DNA from: Impatiens glandulifera
Lineage: Eukaryota > Streptophyta > Magnoliopsida > Ericales > Balsaminaceae
Direction: 5' to 3'
Assembly (NCBI RefSeq): GCF_907164915.1
Contig: NC_061863.1
Location: forward strand, 42,071,382 to 42,135,381
DNA: 64,000 nt
Shown: piece by piece, positions 1 to 9,390 of the stretch
How positions within the stretch are numbered: the stretch's first letter is position 1
How the letters are laid out: every line of letters begins with the position of its first letter
The notes under the pieces: generated by a model
Database searches by the model: none
Seen by the model: only the letters and a program-made list of their open reading frames with translations
What the model was told of the DNA's origin: nothing
Position numbers and translations under genes: made by a program

Positions 1-174
1 CTCATCGAACCAGTGGCAGACCCATAAATGTTTTCTCGGGGGGCAAATACATAGTAATGTAGCATTTTTTTGGCGATCAAATAAATGCATTTTCTAATTA
101 AAATTTTACTCGGTAATTACATAAAAAATACTAACAAACACAATTACAAAATACTAATAAGCATAATTACTAAA
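1..174. other. AT-rich flank of hAT pseudogene
   Basis: No coding signal was found here. It lies just 3' of the stop codon of the minus-strand hAT transposase relic and probably includes that element's 3' untranslated end. The terminal inverted repeat was not identified, so the element may continue left of the window. Confidence 0.3.
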
Positions 175-1246
175 TTATTCTTGTCCATGAGTCGGTACAA
201 AAGAAGACAAATTTATTTTACGAGATTTCATTTGTTGAAAATATTGCAATATTGGCTCATTTTCAATTGTTGAGAAAATATCTTTCTCAACATATACAAC
301 TAAACTATCATTCATACATTCATCTCCCATTCGATTACGTAAATCAGTCTTCACGGTTTTTATTGCAGAAAAAACTCTTTCAACGGATGCAATTGCAACT
401 GATAAAACTAAAGCCAACTCTATCAATTGATAAACCAATAGAAAGACTATATGTTTTTCTGTTGCAGCCAATTTATGAGCAAGAATTCCCAAGTCTTCAA
501 TTGAAGAAAATTGAGGATCATCCCGCAAATTAAATAAGTAAGCCCGAAATTGTTGTTCCAAAAATAAATAATCACTGCCTATGAAATCTTTGGGATAAAG
601 TTTGGCAAGACGAATGAGTTTACGAATATCAAATTGGGAGAATGAATTTCTGGGATGAAGACATGATATGCAGCCAATTAATTCTATATTAACTTTTGAA
701 AACGATTATTCATTTCTTGCATAATCAAGTCAACAACCTAGCATTAAATAATAAATAATAACTATTAATAGATAAAAAATAATTTTTATTATACCTGACA
801 AAAGATTTTTACACGATAATGATGAAGATTAGTGATGAGTTCCCATTTTCCTCTCCTAATAAATAATAACTAGATAAGAAATAATAACTATTAATAGATA
901 AGAAATAATCTTTATTATACCTGACAAAAGATTTCCACACGATAATGATGAAGATTAGTGATGAGTTCCCCTTTTCCTCTCCGCCTACCATTGCTATCAA
1001 TTATCATATGCTCATTCATATCAAGTATTGAGATCGAGTGTAATTGACAGAAACTGTTAACTTGGTCCAAAATATAATGCCATCCATCTTCTCTAAATTT
1101 TTGTAATTGATTTTTCGAACTCGCAATCAATGACATGGCTTGAACTATATTTTGATCTCTTCTTTGTAGGCAAAGTGACAACTCACTTGTAATTGCCAAT
1201 AAATTTTTCATCAAATGCAACACAAAAACAAATTCATAAAAACTAA
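175..1246 (-). pseudogene. hAT-type transposase pseudogene (ZMYM1/DUF4371-like), C-terminal part
   Basis: Two minus-strand exons encode the C-terminal third of a plant hAT-family transposase of the type often annotated as zinc finger MYM-type protein 1-like. The first exon (about 1246-921) starts after an AG acceptor and ends at CAG before GTATAA. The second (735-175) follows a TAG acceptor. The last part holds the hAT dimerisation signature, readable as LALVLSVAIASVERVFSAIK, which normally ends these proteins. A frameshift and an in-frame TAG occur near 690. The N-terminal zinc finger and most of the catalytic region are absent, so the gene is dead. Family assignment rests on the dimerisation domain and on the segment before it (FVFVLHLMKNLL), and is fairly secure. 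Activity is excluded by the breaks. Confidence 0.75.
753..982. repeat. Tandem duplication of an exon end with its splice donor
   Basis: A segment of about 103 bp is present twice, at roughly 753-856 and 881-982, offset by about 125 bp. The copies differ at only a handful of positions. Each contains the end of the first transposase exon and the CAG/GTATAA donor (exon ends at 921 and 795), so the relic carries two alternative donors in tandem. Confidence 0.8.
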
Positions 1247-2090
1247 CTATATAAAAAAATATGAAAATTTAATTTAATAGATTTCAGCCTATTTTTTAGA
1301 ATATAAAAAAAATAAAAAATATAAATAAGAACAAAAATACAAAAACGTGATAAACACATATTATCAAGTGAATAGACACTCGAGATTACGATTATAGAAT
1401 ATTAATGCATATAAAAATAATATATCAAATTCTTTATTTAAATACCGAACCGAATCAAACTAATGTAACTATTTTAACTTGTTTACTGAACTCAGAACGA
1501 AAACGTAACAATCCTTCAAACATCATATGGCCAATTACTTAAGAGTAGAGACTATCTGTAAAGACAGGCGTATGGGACATAGCGTTGTGAGCCCTTTCCC
1601 AATACGTAACCAAACACCGAACTCTTAAAATGAATCTCTGTTTTTCTTTTCTTTAGTTTCTTTAAGAAGTAATTAAAGTGGCGACTCTCAAGTCAATCAA
1701 GTCGATACATTCTCAAGTGTATCGATTTAAAAACTGTACGGGCCAATTTAAAAGGCCTATGTTAAAGAACTCTGTTTTGGTTCCTCATCCCATTCAACCT
1801 TTTTTTACGGGATGCAGAGGAAGGTAAGTCAGGGGGTTCTTTGGCATAGCTCGCCTCAACACACGAAAAACGTTTTCTCTAAAAATAGTGCACGGGTCGT
1901 ACCTACCATAAAATCCCTCATCTCCCAACAGGCGGGAGCTAGTGAGGATGGTAAGGCATGGGGTCGACAATTTCTGACTCGCACAAACCGCCCTTAAAGA
2001 CGGGGTATTTTCAAAATTAGGAGAGAGACGTAAGCGGAACAAAAAAAAACGCGTACACCTTGTATTTCGCAATCAAAACTTGTTTCTTAT
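1247..2090. other. Probable LTR/leader debris of a gypsy element
   Basis: No gene was found. From about 1480 to 2060 the sequence has the texture of plant gypsy LTR and leader DNA: AGTGGCGACTCTCA near 1678, a GC-richer block, and homopyrimidine stretches. No matching second LTR, primer-binding site or coding domain was found, so this is only a suggestion. 1247-1480 is plain AT-rich DNA. Confidence 0.3.
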
Positions 2091-2839
2091 TTGTTTTGTC
2101 GTGTTTTATGTATAGTAAAATATCAAATGTGGATATGACTTCGATTTCTTAATAACTTCTTGCATATCAGTTGAAGGTCAAAAGAGTCTAAGTTGAGACA
2201 ATCGATGTCTTATGCGTAATCAGCTAGGCGCATGTACTCTTCGAATTTGACCACCTTCATCTTGCATGTGCAAGCTTAGAATTGGTTGTGGCATCCATGA
2301 CCCCATGTTTAGATCAAACAAATAGTTCAATGTCAGGCTCAAAAGGATCATTGTAACTTGATTTTATCTGCAAAAAGACTTGTGAGAACAAAATTTTCAG
2401 TAAGTCATAGAGAGATGTTTGAGTGCTTGATTTATGTAAGGTTATGTGGATTATTTCAAAATAATGTTGTATAGTTATAAGTTTTAATTGTGTAAATTAG
2501 TATATAATAAAAATATTTCTTTTAGAGAAAAAAAATATAATTTAATTATTAATTTAAATGATAAACAGATGAAATGTTTGAGTTATTTGACCCAAATCTT
2601 ACATCCAACATATTCTAGGTTATTTGAAAAAGAATATATATATGATTAAAATTAAAATTATTAGTTTAGAATGATCTCAGTTAAATATTTAGAATTATAA
2701 ATAATTGTCTTTGTTGTTGTTTTCATTTAGGAGATGAATTGTCTTGAAAAATAAACTGGAATGAGAATATGAAAGATATATAGGATTCATCCCTTCTTCT
2801 AGTCTTTTGGCAACAAGATGTGGATATCCCCAACTTTCT
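2091..2839. other. Intergenic AT-rich DNA, nothing recognised
   Basis: No convincing open reading frame, RNA gene or repeat pair was seen here. Confidence 0.4.
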
Positions 2840-3175
2840 TGAGAAGTCTTAGGTTCGAGCCTATTTTACGCCTAATTAAATGGATAAATGTGTTTGCGGT
2901 GTGTGTTTAACCCCCTTGTGGCCACATTTTTAAACTCCACTAAGGTATACCAGTGATAAGAGTCGGCTTAAGAGATCACGTGTTCGATTTCATCTAAAAG
3001 AGTTTTGAGTTTAATAGAGGGAGCGTGACTGTGTGGTATCATACTACTTTTATTTAATTTTCAAAAAATAAAGATAAATAGGATTGGGTATTTATATCAT
3101 CTTCGTAGTTTTTCTTTAATTTTCAAAAAATAAAGATAGATAAGATTGGGTATTTATATCATCCTCGTGTATTTT
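2840..3175 (+). repeat. SINE-like tRNA-related debris plus a 60-bp tandem pair
   Basis: Two polymerase III B-box-like motifs occur: GGTTCGAGCC near 2851 and GTTCGATTTC near 2983. The second is preceded by an A-box-like GTGATAAGAGTCGG. This pattern suggests degraded tRNA-derived SINE sequence. It is followed by an approximately 65-bp tandem duplication (about 3053-3175) containing ATTGGGTATTTATATCATC twice. No target duplication was found. Confidence 0.3.
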
Positions 3176-3424
3176 GTCTTGTCTTTCTTCCTTGTATTAA
3201 TAATAGGTGAACACTTTTAAAGTTTAGGAGTTTATTTATTTTATTTACTAAAGATTAAAGGATTTTTTTATATGTTTTTGTTTTTATTTAATATAAAATT
3301 ATAAGTCCTCACTTGTTTCTTTTGACCTATTTTAGATACTTTAATCAGACACCCTTTAATAAAAATATATATATATATTTGATTGATGTTTAATATTGTG
3401 TAAATTATAAGGGAAATTTGATGA

Positions 3425-3448
3425 AATAACCCTCATAAGAGGGTTATT
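3425..3448. repeat. Subterminal 24-bp palindrome in MULE-1 left TIR
   Basis: Inside the left inverted repeat, AATAACCCTC and GAGGGTTATT face each other around ATAA. The right end has a partly degraded version. It could form a hairpin or be a symmetrical transposase site. Confidence 0.7.
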
Positions 3449-3913
3449 ACCATATTTAGCACAGGCTTACTAAATTTTTCATATATAACCTTTTCTCAAG
3501 GCAAAATGTCTTTTTTGCCCTTTAATTTAAAAAATAAAAAATAAAAAATTGAAATATCAGTGGCACTTTCAGTTTCTTGTCCCCCATTTCCCTCCCTCTC
3601 CACCAACCAACGTCCTTCCTTCATCAACTTTCCCCATTCATCCTTCATCAACGTCCTTCATCATCAACGTCCTTCCTTCTTCCTTCATCAACTTCCTTCA
3701 TCAACAAAACCAATGACACCAAAACGTATTCAACATTCAGGTTAGACACTACTTTCCGTTGCCTTCGTCGTTTTATCGCGGAAATGGATGAATGTTTAGG
3801 GTTTCGTCGTTTAGAGTCTAGGTTGTAGGTTAGGTCATGGATGAATGGTTTTAGAGCATGGCTGATTGGTTTTACGGTGGAATATACATCTAACGAAAGT
3901 GACAAAGGCGACG

Positions 3914-3963
3914 ATGCATCTGTCGCAGGCGGGAAATGCATTTCCCGCCTGTGACAGATGCAT
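3914..3963. repeat. 50-bp near-perfect palindrome
   Basis: Two 25-bp arms meet without a spacer at 3938/3939 with one mismatch. The arm begins ATGCATCTGTCGCAGGCGGG. The same GCATCTGTCGCAGGCG module builds the inverted array at 5673-5835, so both are parts of one internal repeat system. Confidence 0.85.
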
Positions 3964-4044
3964 TTTCCTCCTTGCATTTTCCCCCTACAATTAACACTGA
4001 CTAGGCACTGACTTCTGTGAATTTTTATCAATTGCAGATCACAT

Positions 4045-4672
4045 GAATGTTGGTGTTTTTTCCTCTTTGATGGAGACTGGAAAACTGATGATGGTGGTGT
4101 TAGTTCTTTTGTCTCAAGTTCATGTTGTGATGTGAATGTACCCCGAAATACTACATATGAAGAATTAGCTTCAACTGTCTATAATTTTATTGGTGTGGAC
4201 AAATTAAGATATGACTTAGTGTTCAAGGTGAAGTATAATATGTTAATGATGAATTCTCCTCCTGCAACAATCATTGGAGATAGCGATGTGGCGTTCTATT
4301 TACAAGAACTCTCGTCTTCACTGCCCAATCATCGCGCCACACTATGTGTCTCTTTAGTAGAGAAGTCAATACCTTCAACTCAACAAAGTGAAAGACCAGA
4401 AAATGACATATTTGAGCAGCAAGATATCTTCCCAAGGCAGCGAGATGTATGTGAGCAGCGAGATGTATTTGAGCAGCAACATGTATTCCCAAGGCAACAA
4501 GATGTATCTGAGCAGCAAGATGTGTTTGAGCAGCGAGATGTGTTTGAGCAGCGAGATGTATTTGAGCAACAAGATGTATTTGAGCAGCAAGATGTTTTTG
4601 AGCAGCGAGATGTATGTGTGGAGAAAGATGTTTTTGAGCAGGAAGATGTCTTCCCAAGTCAACCAATGCAAG
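4045..4672 (+). pseudogene. MULE transposase N-terminal (PB1-like) domain with hexapeptide tail
   Basis: After a possible acceptor near 4037 the plus strand reads through FLFDGDWKTDDGG and then DVNVPRNTTYEELASTVYNF. This is the kind of N-terminal domain that precedes the zinc finger and DDE core in plant Mutator-like transposases. The open frame from the ATG at 4132 gives 199 residues. The domain ends near residue 85 and is followed by about 90 residues of DVFEQQ/DVFEQR repeats. The DDE core, CCHC finger and SWIM zinc finger are missing. This is probably the 5' remnant of the parental autonomous element, truncated and joined to captured sequence. A small exon ATG at 3713 with an AG/GTTAG donor could be its first exon. 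Confidence 0.6.
4399..4655 (+). repeat. 18-bp coding minisatellite (hexapeptide D-V-F-E-Q-Q/R)
   Basis: About fourteen 18-bp units of the form GATGTATTTGAGCAGCAA or with CGA at the end keep the reading frame. The encoded units are DVFEQQ, DVFEQR, DIFPRQ and similar. Differences are mostly silent or conservative, and the frame has survived every expansion step. The repeat is acidic and Gln-rich, likely disordered or helical. Confidence 0.85.
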
Positions 4673-4734
4673 TACTTATTTCTTTTCTGGTTTACATTTC
4701 TATTGATTTTAATGTTGGAAAGTGTGTATAGGTT

Positions 4735-4900
4735 ATTGACAGACCTATGTACTTCAGTACTATAAAGAATTAAATGGAGGCCAATAATGGAACTGGTTAT
4801 AAGAATGTCCGTGACATTTTTGCTGATATGAGGCTAGTGTTCGACAATGCAATGCAATATAACGATGAAAAGAGCGACATTTGATGGCGAAGACTTTGTC
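4735..4900 (+). pseudogene. Captured exon of a GTE-type bromodomain gene
   Basis: After an AG acceptor (near 4732) the plus strand reads VIDRPMYFSTIKN, stop, MEANNGTGYKNVRDIFADMR and LVFDNAMQYNDEKSD. This matches the middle of the bromodomain of plant GTE proteins (global transcription factor group E), which bind acetylated histone tails. The tyrosine and the NDEKSD region, including the asparagine that contacts acetyl-lysine, are recognisable. One in-frame TAA replaces a glutamine codon after IKN, and a short deletion after SDI breaks the frame. It is a captured fragment, not a functional gene. Confidence 0.75.
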
Positions 4901-5660
4901 AAAAAAACAAAGACATTTTTACAATTGTTTAGAACATTCAAATTAAGTGTATTACAATAAATGATACATGGTGATAATTTAAATAATGATGAGAATGATT
5001 AAATCTTAGTATCCAACTCCAATTGATTGTTTTCAAATAACACTCATTTTATGTACAAAACATCAATAATATAAATATTTTGATTAATGATTATTAGATT
5101 GGACATTAAATTATTAATTATCAATATCATGACATGTCTTATTGGTTTAAATGAAACATAATTTCTCAACACATATATCAACAATTAAACATCATTTCTA
5201 GTAATCTGATATCAATAAAAATGGTTATGACAAAAAAAAACTGCAACAACAAACACCACCACTCAGTGATAAAAATAAAACCCTTCTAATTCACAAACAT
5301 ATCAATCAATCAAAATCTCATTCTTTGGATTCAAATTTAGAAGTGTTCCTCTTTTACCTAGCATTTAAATCAAACTCACCCCTCATCACGTCAATAGTTT
5401 TGCCCATTATCAGTCTCCTCGTCGTTCAGAAAATCCTCTGAAAGTTCTCTCTGATCATCCCTTTGTGCATTCACCTATCCACACACATTGTTATTATTAC
5501 CCATTTCATTCGGGCTCACTTCATCCTCAACGCCCATTCTGTGTGCCCCAAAAACATTCATACGTACAAGCTAGTGAAGTGATGCTCATTCATGGATTAT
5601 AGACATCAAAATAGCACATGCATAGACCAGTCAGCAAAACACAAAATGGAGATTGAGAGA
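4901..5660. other. Internal non-coding part of MULE-1
   Basis: The sequence is AT-rich with no open frame of interest. 5400-5600 has short GC-richer stretches that could be degraded captured exons, but I could not recognise a protein. Confidence 0.35.
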
Positions 5661-5672
5661 TACATATCGCAA

Positions 5673-5835
5673 TCGTCGCAGACGAATATGCATTTGTCGC
5701 AAGCGAATGTGCATCTGTTGCAGGCGAATGTACATCTGTCGCAGGCGACAGATGCACAGTCACCTGCAACAGATGCACAGTCATCTGCGACAGATGCACA
5801 TTCGTCTGCGACAGATGCACATTCGTCTGCGACAG
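5673..5835. repeat. Head-to-head array of 21-bp repeats (large imperfect hairpin)
   Basis: About four 21-bp units in one orientation (CGCAGGCGAATGTGCATCTGT type) are followed by about four in the opposite orientation. They meet at CTGTCGC-AG-GCGACAG, with the dyad at 5743/5744. The strand can fold on itself over some 80 bp per arm. The unit is shared with the 50-bp palindrome at 3914. Confidence 0.85.
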
Positions 5836-5875
5836 CCTTCGACAACCTGCAACAGCCTTCGATAGATGCATTTTA

Positions 5876-6330
5876 AACCCAAAACGATTCAGTCAGCCAA
5901 TAAACCTAAACCTAAACCTAAACAATAAACATTAAAACCCTAGTCGTTCGTTCTGCTTCTGCTTGGATAGTCGTTCACACTAAAAAACTAAAGCCTTCGA
6001 CAGATGCATGGAAGGTAAAAGACATAAAACGGGAAAAACTCACCTTCAATGATAGTCGTTCTACTTGGATCGTCGTCGGGGGCTCGGATATGTCGTCGGA
6101 GACTCGGATAGTCGTCGGGGGTCGGGGGAGAGGTGGGGTTTCGTGGGCTTAGAATGTCGTCAGGGAGAGGTGAGGTTTCGGGGGCTTGGATCGTCGTTGG
6201 GGAGAGGTGGGGTTTGGATCGGTCGGTCGTCTTCGGGGAGAGTTCGTCGTTTGGAAATATGAAAAGAGGAGAGGGAGGGAAAAACTGAAGGGGAGAAAGG
6301 AAGGGAAAGGGGGGAATCCGGGAAACTATT
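5876..6330. other. MULE-1 right subterminal block: telomere-like and GC-rich repeats
   Basis: 5903-5925 holds about four tandem CCTAAA units (6 bp, not the plant 7-bp telomere repeat). From 6050 to 6260 a GC-rich region repeats GTCGTCGGGG, GGAGAGGTGGGGTTT and CTTGGATCGTCG. On the minus strand this would be pyrimidine-rich leader-like DNA, as often lies just inside MULE inverted repeats. No protein was recognised. Confidence 0.5.
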
Positions 6331-6668
6331 TTTTTTTTTTAATTTAAGGCAATAAGGTCATTTTGCATAGGCAAAAGGTTATATTTGAAAAAATCATTTA
6401 GCCTATGCTACATTTGGAAATAACCCTCATATGAAGGTTATTTCGTCAAATTTCCCAATTATAAAATATTTAGAAATAAAAGATTAAAAGAATGAAAAAA
6501 AGATTTGGGATTAGTTGATGATGATTTAAAGGGGAAATTTGATGAAATGACTCTATTAAGAGGCCTAATTCCAAAAAAGGCCCATGGTTGATAAAGTTGG
6601 TAAAAAGAGCCTTTTCGCCCTGTGAAAAGTCTGTAATACCCTCGCGCACATGTTTTACCGCTCAATTA

Positions 6669-6686
6669 CGAGAAATGTATTTCTCG
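6669..6686. repeat. 18-bp palindrome at inner end of MULE-2 left TIR
   Basis: CGAGAAATGTATTTCTCG is nearly symmetrical. The same module, with flanking CTCAATTA and CATTTG, occurs inverted at 8838-8880 and several times in the right end (9391-9575). Confidence 0.8.
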
Positions 6687-6714
6687 CATTTGATAAATAT
6701 TATCCGGCCACGAA

Positions 6715-6750
6715 TCCTAAATTTAGGGTTCTCATATAAATACTATAAAA
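6715..6750 (+). promoter_or_regulatory. Captured uL14 core promoter: telo-box and TATA box
   Basis: TTTAGGGTT at about 6720 is the reverse form of the telo-box found in promoters of plant ribosomal protein genes. It is followed by CATATAAATACTATAAAA, which has a TATA element about 50-60 bp before the ATG at 6791. The promoter abuts the inner edge of the TIR, so transcription could start inside the transposon. Confidence 0.55.
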
Positions 6751-6790
6751 CCGTAATTTCACATTGTCCTTGTATTCTGAAGCTGCCAAA

Positions 6791-7793
6791 ATGTCGAAGC
6801 GAGGTTAGTTTTTTCATCTTCTATACAATTCTCTGTTAACTACATGCTTGATACTTGATAGTAATTCAATGTTGAAAAACAACACGTTTCAGGTCGCGGA
6901 GGATCGGCGGGAAACAAGTTCCGCATGTCACTAGGTCTTCCTATAGTGGCTACGGTCAACTATGCCGACAATACTGGCGCGAAGAATCTCTACATCATAT
7001 CAGTGAAGGGGATCAAGGGTCGTTTGAATCGATTGTCGTCTGCTTGTGTGGGAGATATGGTTATGGAGACGGTGAAGAAAGGGAAACCTGATTTGAGAAA
7101 GAAGGTCATGCCTACTGTCATTGTTAGACAACGCAAGCCCTGGCGCCGAAAGGATGGAGTGTTCATGTATTTTGAAGGTGATTTAGTAGATTCTGATTTT
7201 GTTTTGTGTTATAACTTGTTACTTGTTTAACCAATTTTTTGTTATTCTTTACTAGAACAGTTAGACAAGAACTCACTCTTTTCACGATCTGATTGATACA
7301 ATCCCTTATTTGTTATGCTGAGGATTTAGAAATAGTTTTTCTTTAGTATTGGTTTTCAAGGGTGTTTGGGTATTGTATATACCCACTAAGATATTAAAGA
7401 AAGAGTATTAGGGATAATGAATAGGGTTTATGGTATGATGAATGATGTATTTAGAAACACTATACTCACTTATTTGCGTTATAAGTCTTACATACTTCTC
7501 GGTCTTTTTTATATATGAAATTTGTTGATTGTAATATGTAAATATCTTGGTTGATAAATATGTTATTACTATGCAGATAATGCTGGTGTGATAGTGAATC
7601 CTAAGGGAGAAATGAAAGGTAAAAAATGTCTCAAAATGTGTTAAATTACTATATCATCTTTAGGCCTCATTCATTCACTCACAATTATTTGTTTAATGGT
7701 AAAAAACCAGGTTCTGTCATTACTGGTCAAATTGGGAAGGAATGTGCTGATTTATGACCCAGAATTGCAAGTGCTGCCAATGCTATTGTCTGA
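6791..7793 (+). pseudogene. RPL23: 60S ribosomal protein uL14 (RPL23) gene copy, four exons, premature stop
   Basis: Exons 6791-6803, 6893-7177, 7577-7618 and 7711-7793 join at clean GT/AG borders into a 140-codon frame, the normal length of plant uL14. It starts MSKRGRGG and continues through [58 protein letters not shown] and IGKECADL. uL14 lies at the subunit interface of the large ribosomal subunit. Codon 129, a conserved tryptophan, is TGA (7755-7757), so the product would lack the last 12 residues (PRIASAANAI region). The rest is intact. Several substitutions at conserved sites (for example a Tyr for the usual Cys after TVN) suggest relaxed selection. It was captured by MULE-2 with its promoter and introns. 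It is probably a pseudogene but could be transcribed. Confidence 0.92.
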
Positions 7794-8114
7794 TAAAGTC
7801 GGGGGACTCTTTTGCTTTTAAAAACTTGGCAATTTTATTTTTTGATTCACAACTAAGATTAGAATCATATACCCTTTCAATTCTTGTGATTTTTATTGAT
7901 TTGGTTTTGGTTTTATGCATATGCTTTGCTCATTACAAGTTGGATCATTCCTCTTTAAGATTTGAGATAATGGTGGTAACAAGATATATTGCTGCAACAT
8001 ATAATATATTGAAACACAATGCAGAAAAAACTTTGTTTTCTTCTTGTCAGGTAGTACACTTTATTATCATTATTATTATCACCAAACAAGACTAAGAAGT
8101 TCTTCATCTTCTTC
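7794..8114. other. 3' region between convergent uL14 and caleosin copies
   Basis: This is AT-rich and consistent with the 3' untranslated and downstream DNA of the uL14 copy. It ends at the caleosin stop codon on the other strand. No separate gene was seen. Confidence 0.5.
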
Positions 8115-9292
8115 TTAGTACATCTTCCCTTCACTCATCTGCATCTTTGCAATGTAATCAAACAAACTCCCATCAAAACACCTTATTGCCTCTTTAGACA
8201 ACATTCCTTCACTATCCCGAGCTAGAACATACAACATTATCCACTCCACCGTAGCCGCAAACCTGTTTAGCGATTTCAATATTAAAATAATACCAAAGGA
8301 AAACAAAAATTTCTTCTTTCTAGTTCATAGTTCATACATACCATCCAAAGAAGTCCAATGCTACTCGATTTGCTTCAGTCATCGCCCACATCTCCCCAAA
8401 AGTGAGCCTATCAGGTATAGTGAGTGCATACTTGCTAAACACGTTCTCAAAGTTCACCGGCATGTACCTTCCTTCTGTATCAATCACTTCCATGTTTGGC
8501 TTTATGGATGTTGGCTATGTATATAGGAAGGAATGGAGAAGGTATCCATCCCTTCATCCATCACAAAATATGTTAGAAATAGATACAATTTCACAAGATT
8601 GGTTGATTTAAAAGCAGAAAATACTCACAGGAAGAGAAGAATAACTCATAGCTCCGTTTATAAACATAGACATTACAAAAGATACAATAATATTGAAACC
8701 CAGTTGACGCAAATCTGCATCTCAAACAATATCATCAAAATCTAAAGAACCCATATATCAAAATTGACAATTTCATTTGAAAATCTAAATTTTAGAGTAT
8801 TTATATGAAAACCCTAAATTTAGGGTTCGTGGCCGAAGAATATTTACCAAATGTGAGAAATACATTTCTCGTAATTGAGCCTACTGTCATTGTTAGACAA
8901 CGCAAGCCCTGGTTCCGAAAGATGACTATTCCATTGTCATCTTGATCAAATAAGGAATCATGTTGCTGGAGGACACTCATGCCATATTGAGGGTGCCCTA
9001 TTGTTCCTTGTGGATGGTCCATATCAGGAGCAGTCGACCCTCTAGCCAAGTCTGCATATTTGATGAAAAAAACCCAATCTCAAAGATCTGATAATTTGAA
9101 AGAACAAGATCTAGCTAGAGAATACATACAAGGCTTTGGAAGTGTGGTGTCGAGGTCGGAGCGAACATTGCGTTCGACGGTGACGGGGCAAGTGGAGACT
9201 CCGATGATAAGGCATTCTTGTCTTGAGTCGTCGTCATGTATATGTGTTAATCTGATATCTAGAGATGAATGCATCGCGATAGCGTCCTCCAT
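8115..9292 (-). pseudogene. Caleosin (peroxygenase family) gene copy, five exons, exon 2 disrupted
   Basis: Minus-strand exons 9292-9130, 9051 to about 8923, 8714-8629, about 8556-8342 and about 8262-8115 follow the caleosin gene plan. They read VRSDLDTTLPKP, then LARGSTAPDMDHPQGTIGHP and LQQHDSLFDQDDNGI (the calcium-binding EF-hand), then LRQLGFNIIVSFVMSM (start of the membrane segment), then [20 protein letters not shown] (proline knot) and [14 protein letters not shown], and finally [17 protein letters not shown]. Caleosins are lipid-droplet/ER proteins with haem-dependent peroxygenase activity. The end of exon 2 is replaced by a mosaic insert (8790-8922), one frameshift lies after HKAKHGSD, and an arginine is missing before CFDG. 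The copy is non-functional, but the order and splice sites remain. Confidence 0.88.
8790..8922. other. Mosaic filler patch copied from uL14 exon 2 and from its promoter/TIR edge
   Basis: 8880-8912 is an exact plus-strand copy of the start of 7111-7157 (33 identical bases, then CCGAAAG after a 2-base change). Immediately left, 8790-8880 is the inverted copy of about 6660-6750: the CGAGAAAT palindrome, telo-box and TATA region. The two pieces abut at 8880 and together replace the end of caleosin exon 2. This is the signature of repair synthesis with template switching inside one element. Confidence 0.85.
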
Positions 9293-9390
9293 TGGAGATT
9301 GTTCTTTCGTAGTTTATTGTAGATCGATTCAAAACCCTAGCCGTTTTCATATATTTTACAAATGTCTGAATCTCAATATATACTCAGATA

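Larger units (their letters stand above)
3411..6456. mobile_element. Non-autonomous long-TIR MULE with captured exons (MULE-1)
   Basis: The element starts GGGAAATTTGATGAAATAAC and ends with the near inverse. The inverted repeats run about 120 bp at each side (3411 to about 3540, and about 6330 to 6456). It is bounded by the direct repeat AATTATAA (3403-3410 and 6457-6464), an 8-bp target duplication. Inside are a MULE-type N-terminal domain, a hexapeptide repeat, a bromodomain exon, palindromic minisatellites and a GC-rich subterminal block. No DDE catalytic domain is present, so it would need a transposase in trans. Long inverted repeats plus the MULE-type protein domain favour Mutator-like elements. 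An 8-bp duplication is also seen in hAT elements, but those have short inverted repeats. Confidence 0.85.

Noticed and set aside
2940..3010. A functional tRNA gene
   Set aside because: The A/B box-like motifs cannot be folded into a cloverleaf by eye, so only a SINE-like relic is suggested.
4399..4655. CRISPR-like array
   Set aside because: The repeats are contiguous without unique spacers and encode a peptide, in plant nuclear DNA.
4271..4671. Minus-strand frames over the hexapeptide minisatellite
   Set aside because: An 18-bp repeat keeps several frames open at once. The plus frame continues from a recognisable MULE domain, so the minus frames are shadows.
5903..5925. Interstitial telomere
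   Set aside because: Only about four units of a 6-bp CCTAAA motif, not the plant 7-bp repeat, inside a transposon.
6791..7793. Native, functional uL14 gene
   Set aside because: It sits within TIRs and a target duplication and has a TGA at codon 129. The normal gene is expected elsewhere.
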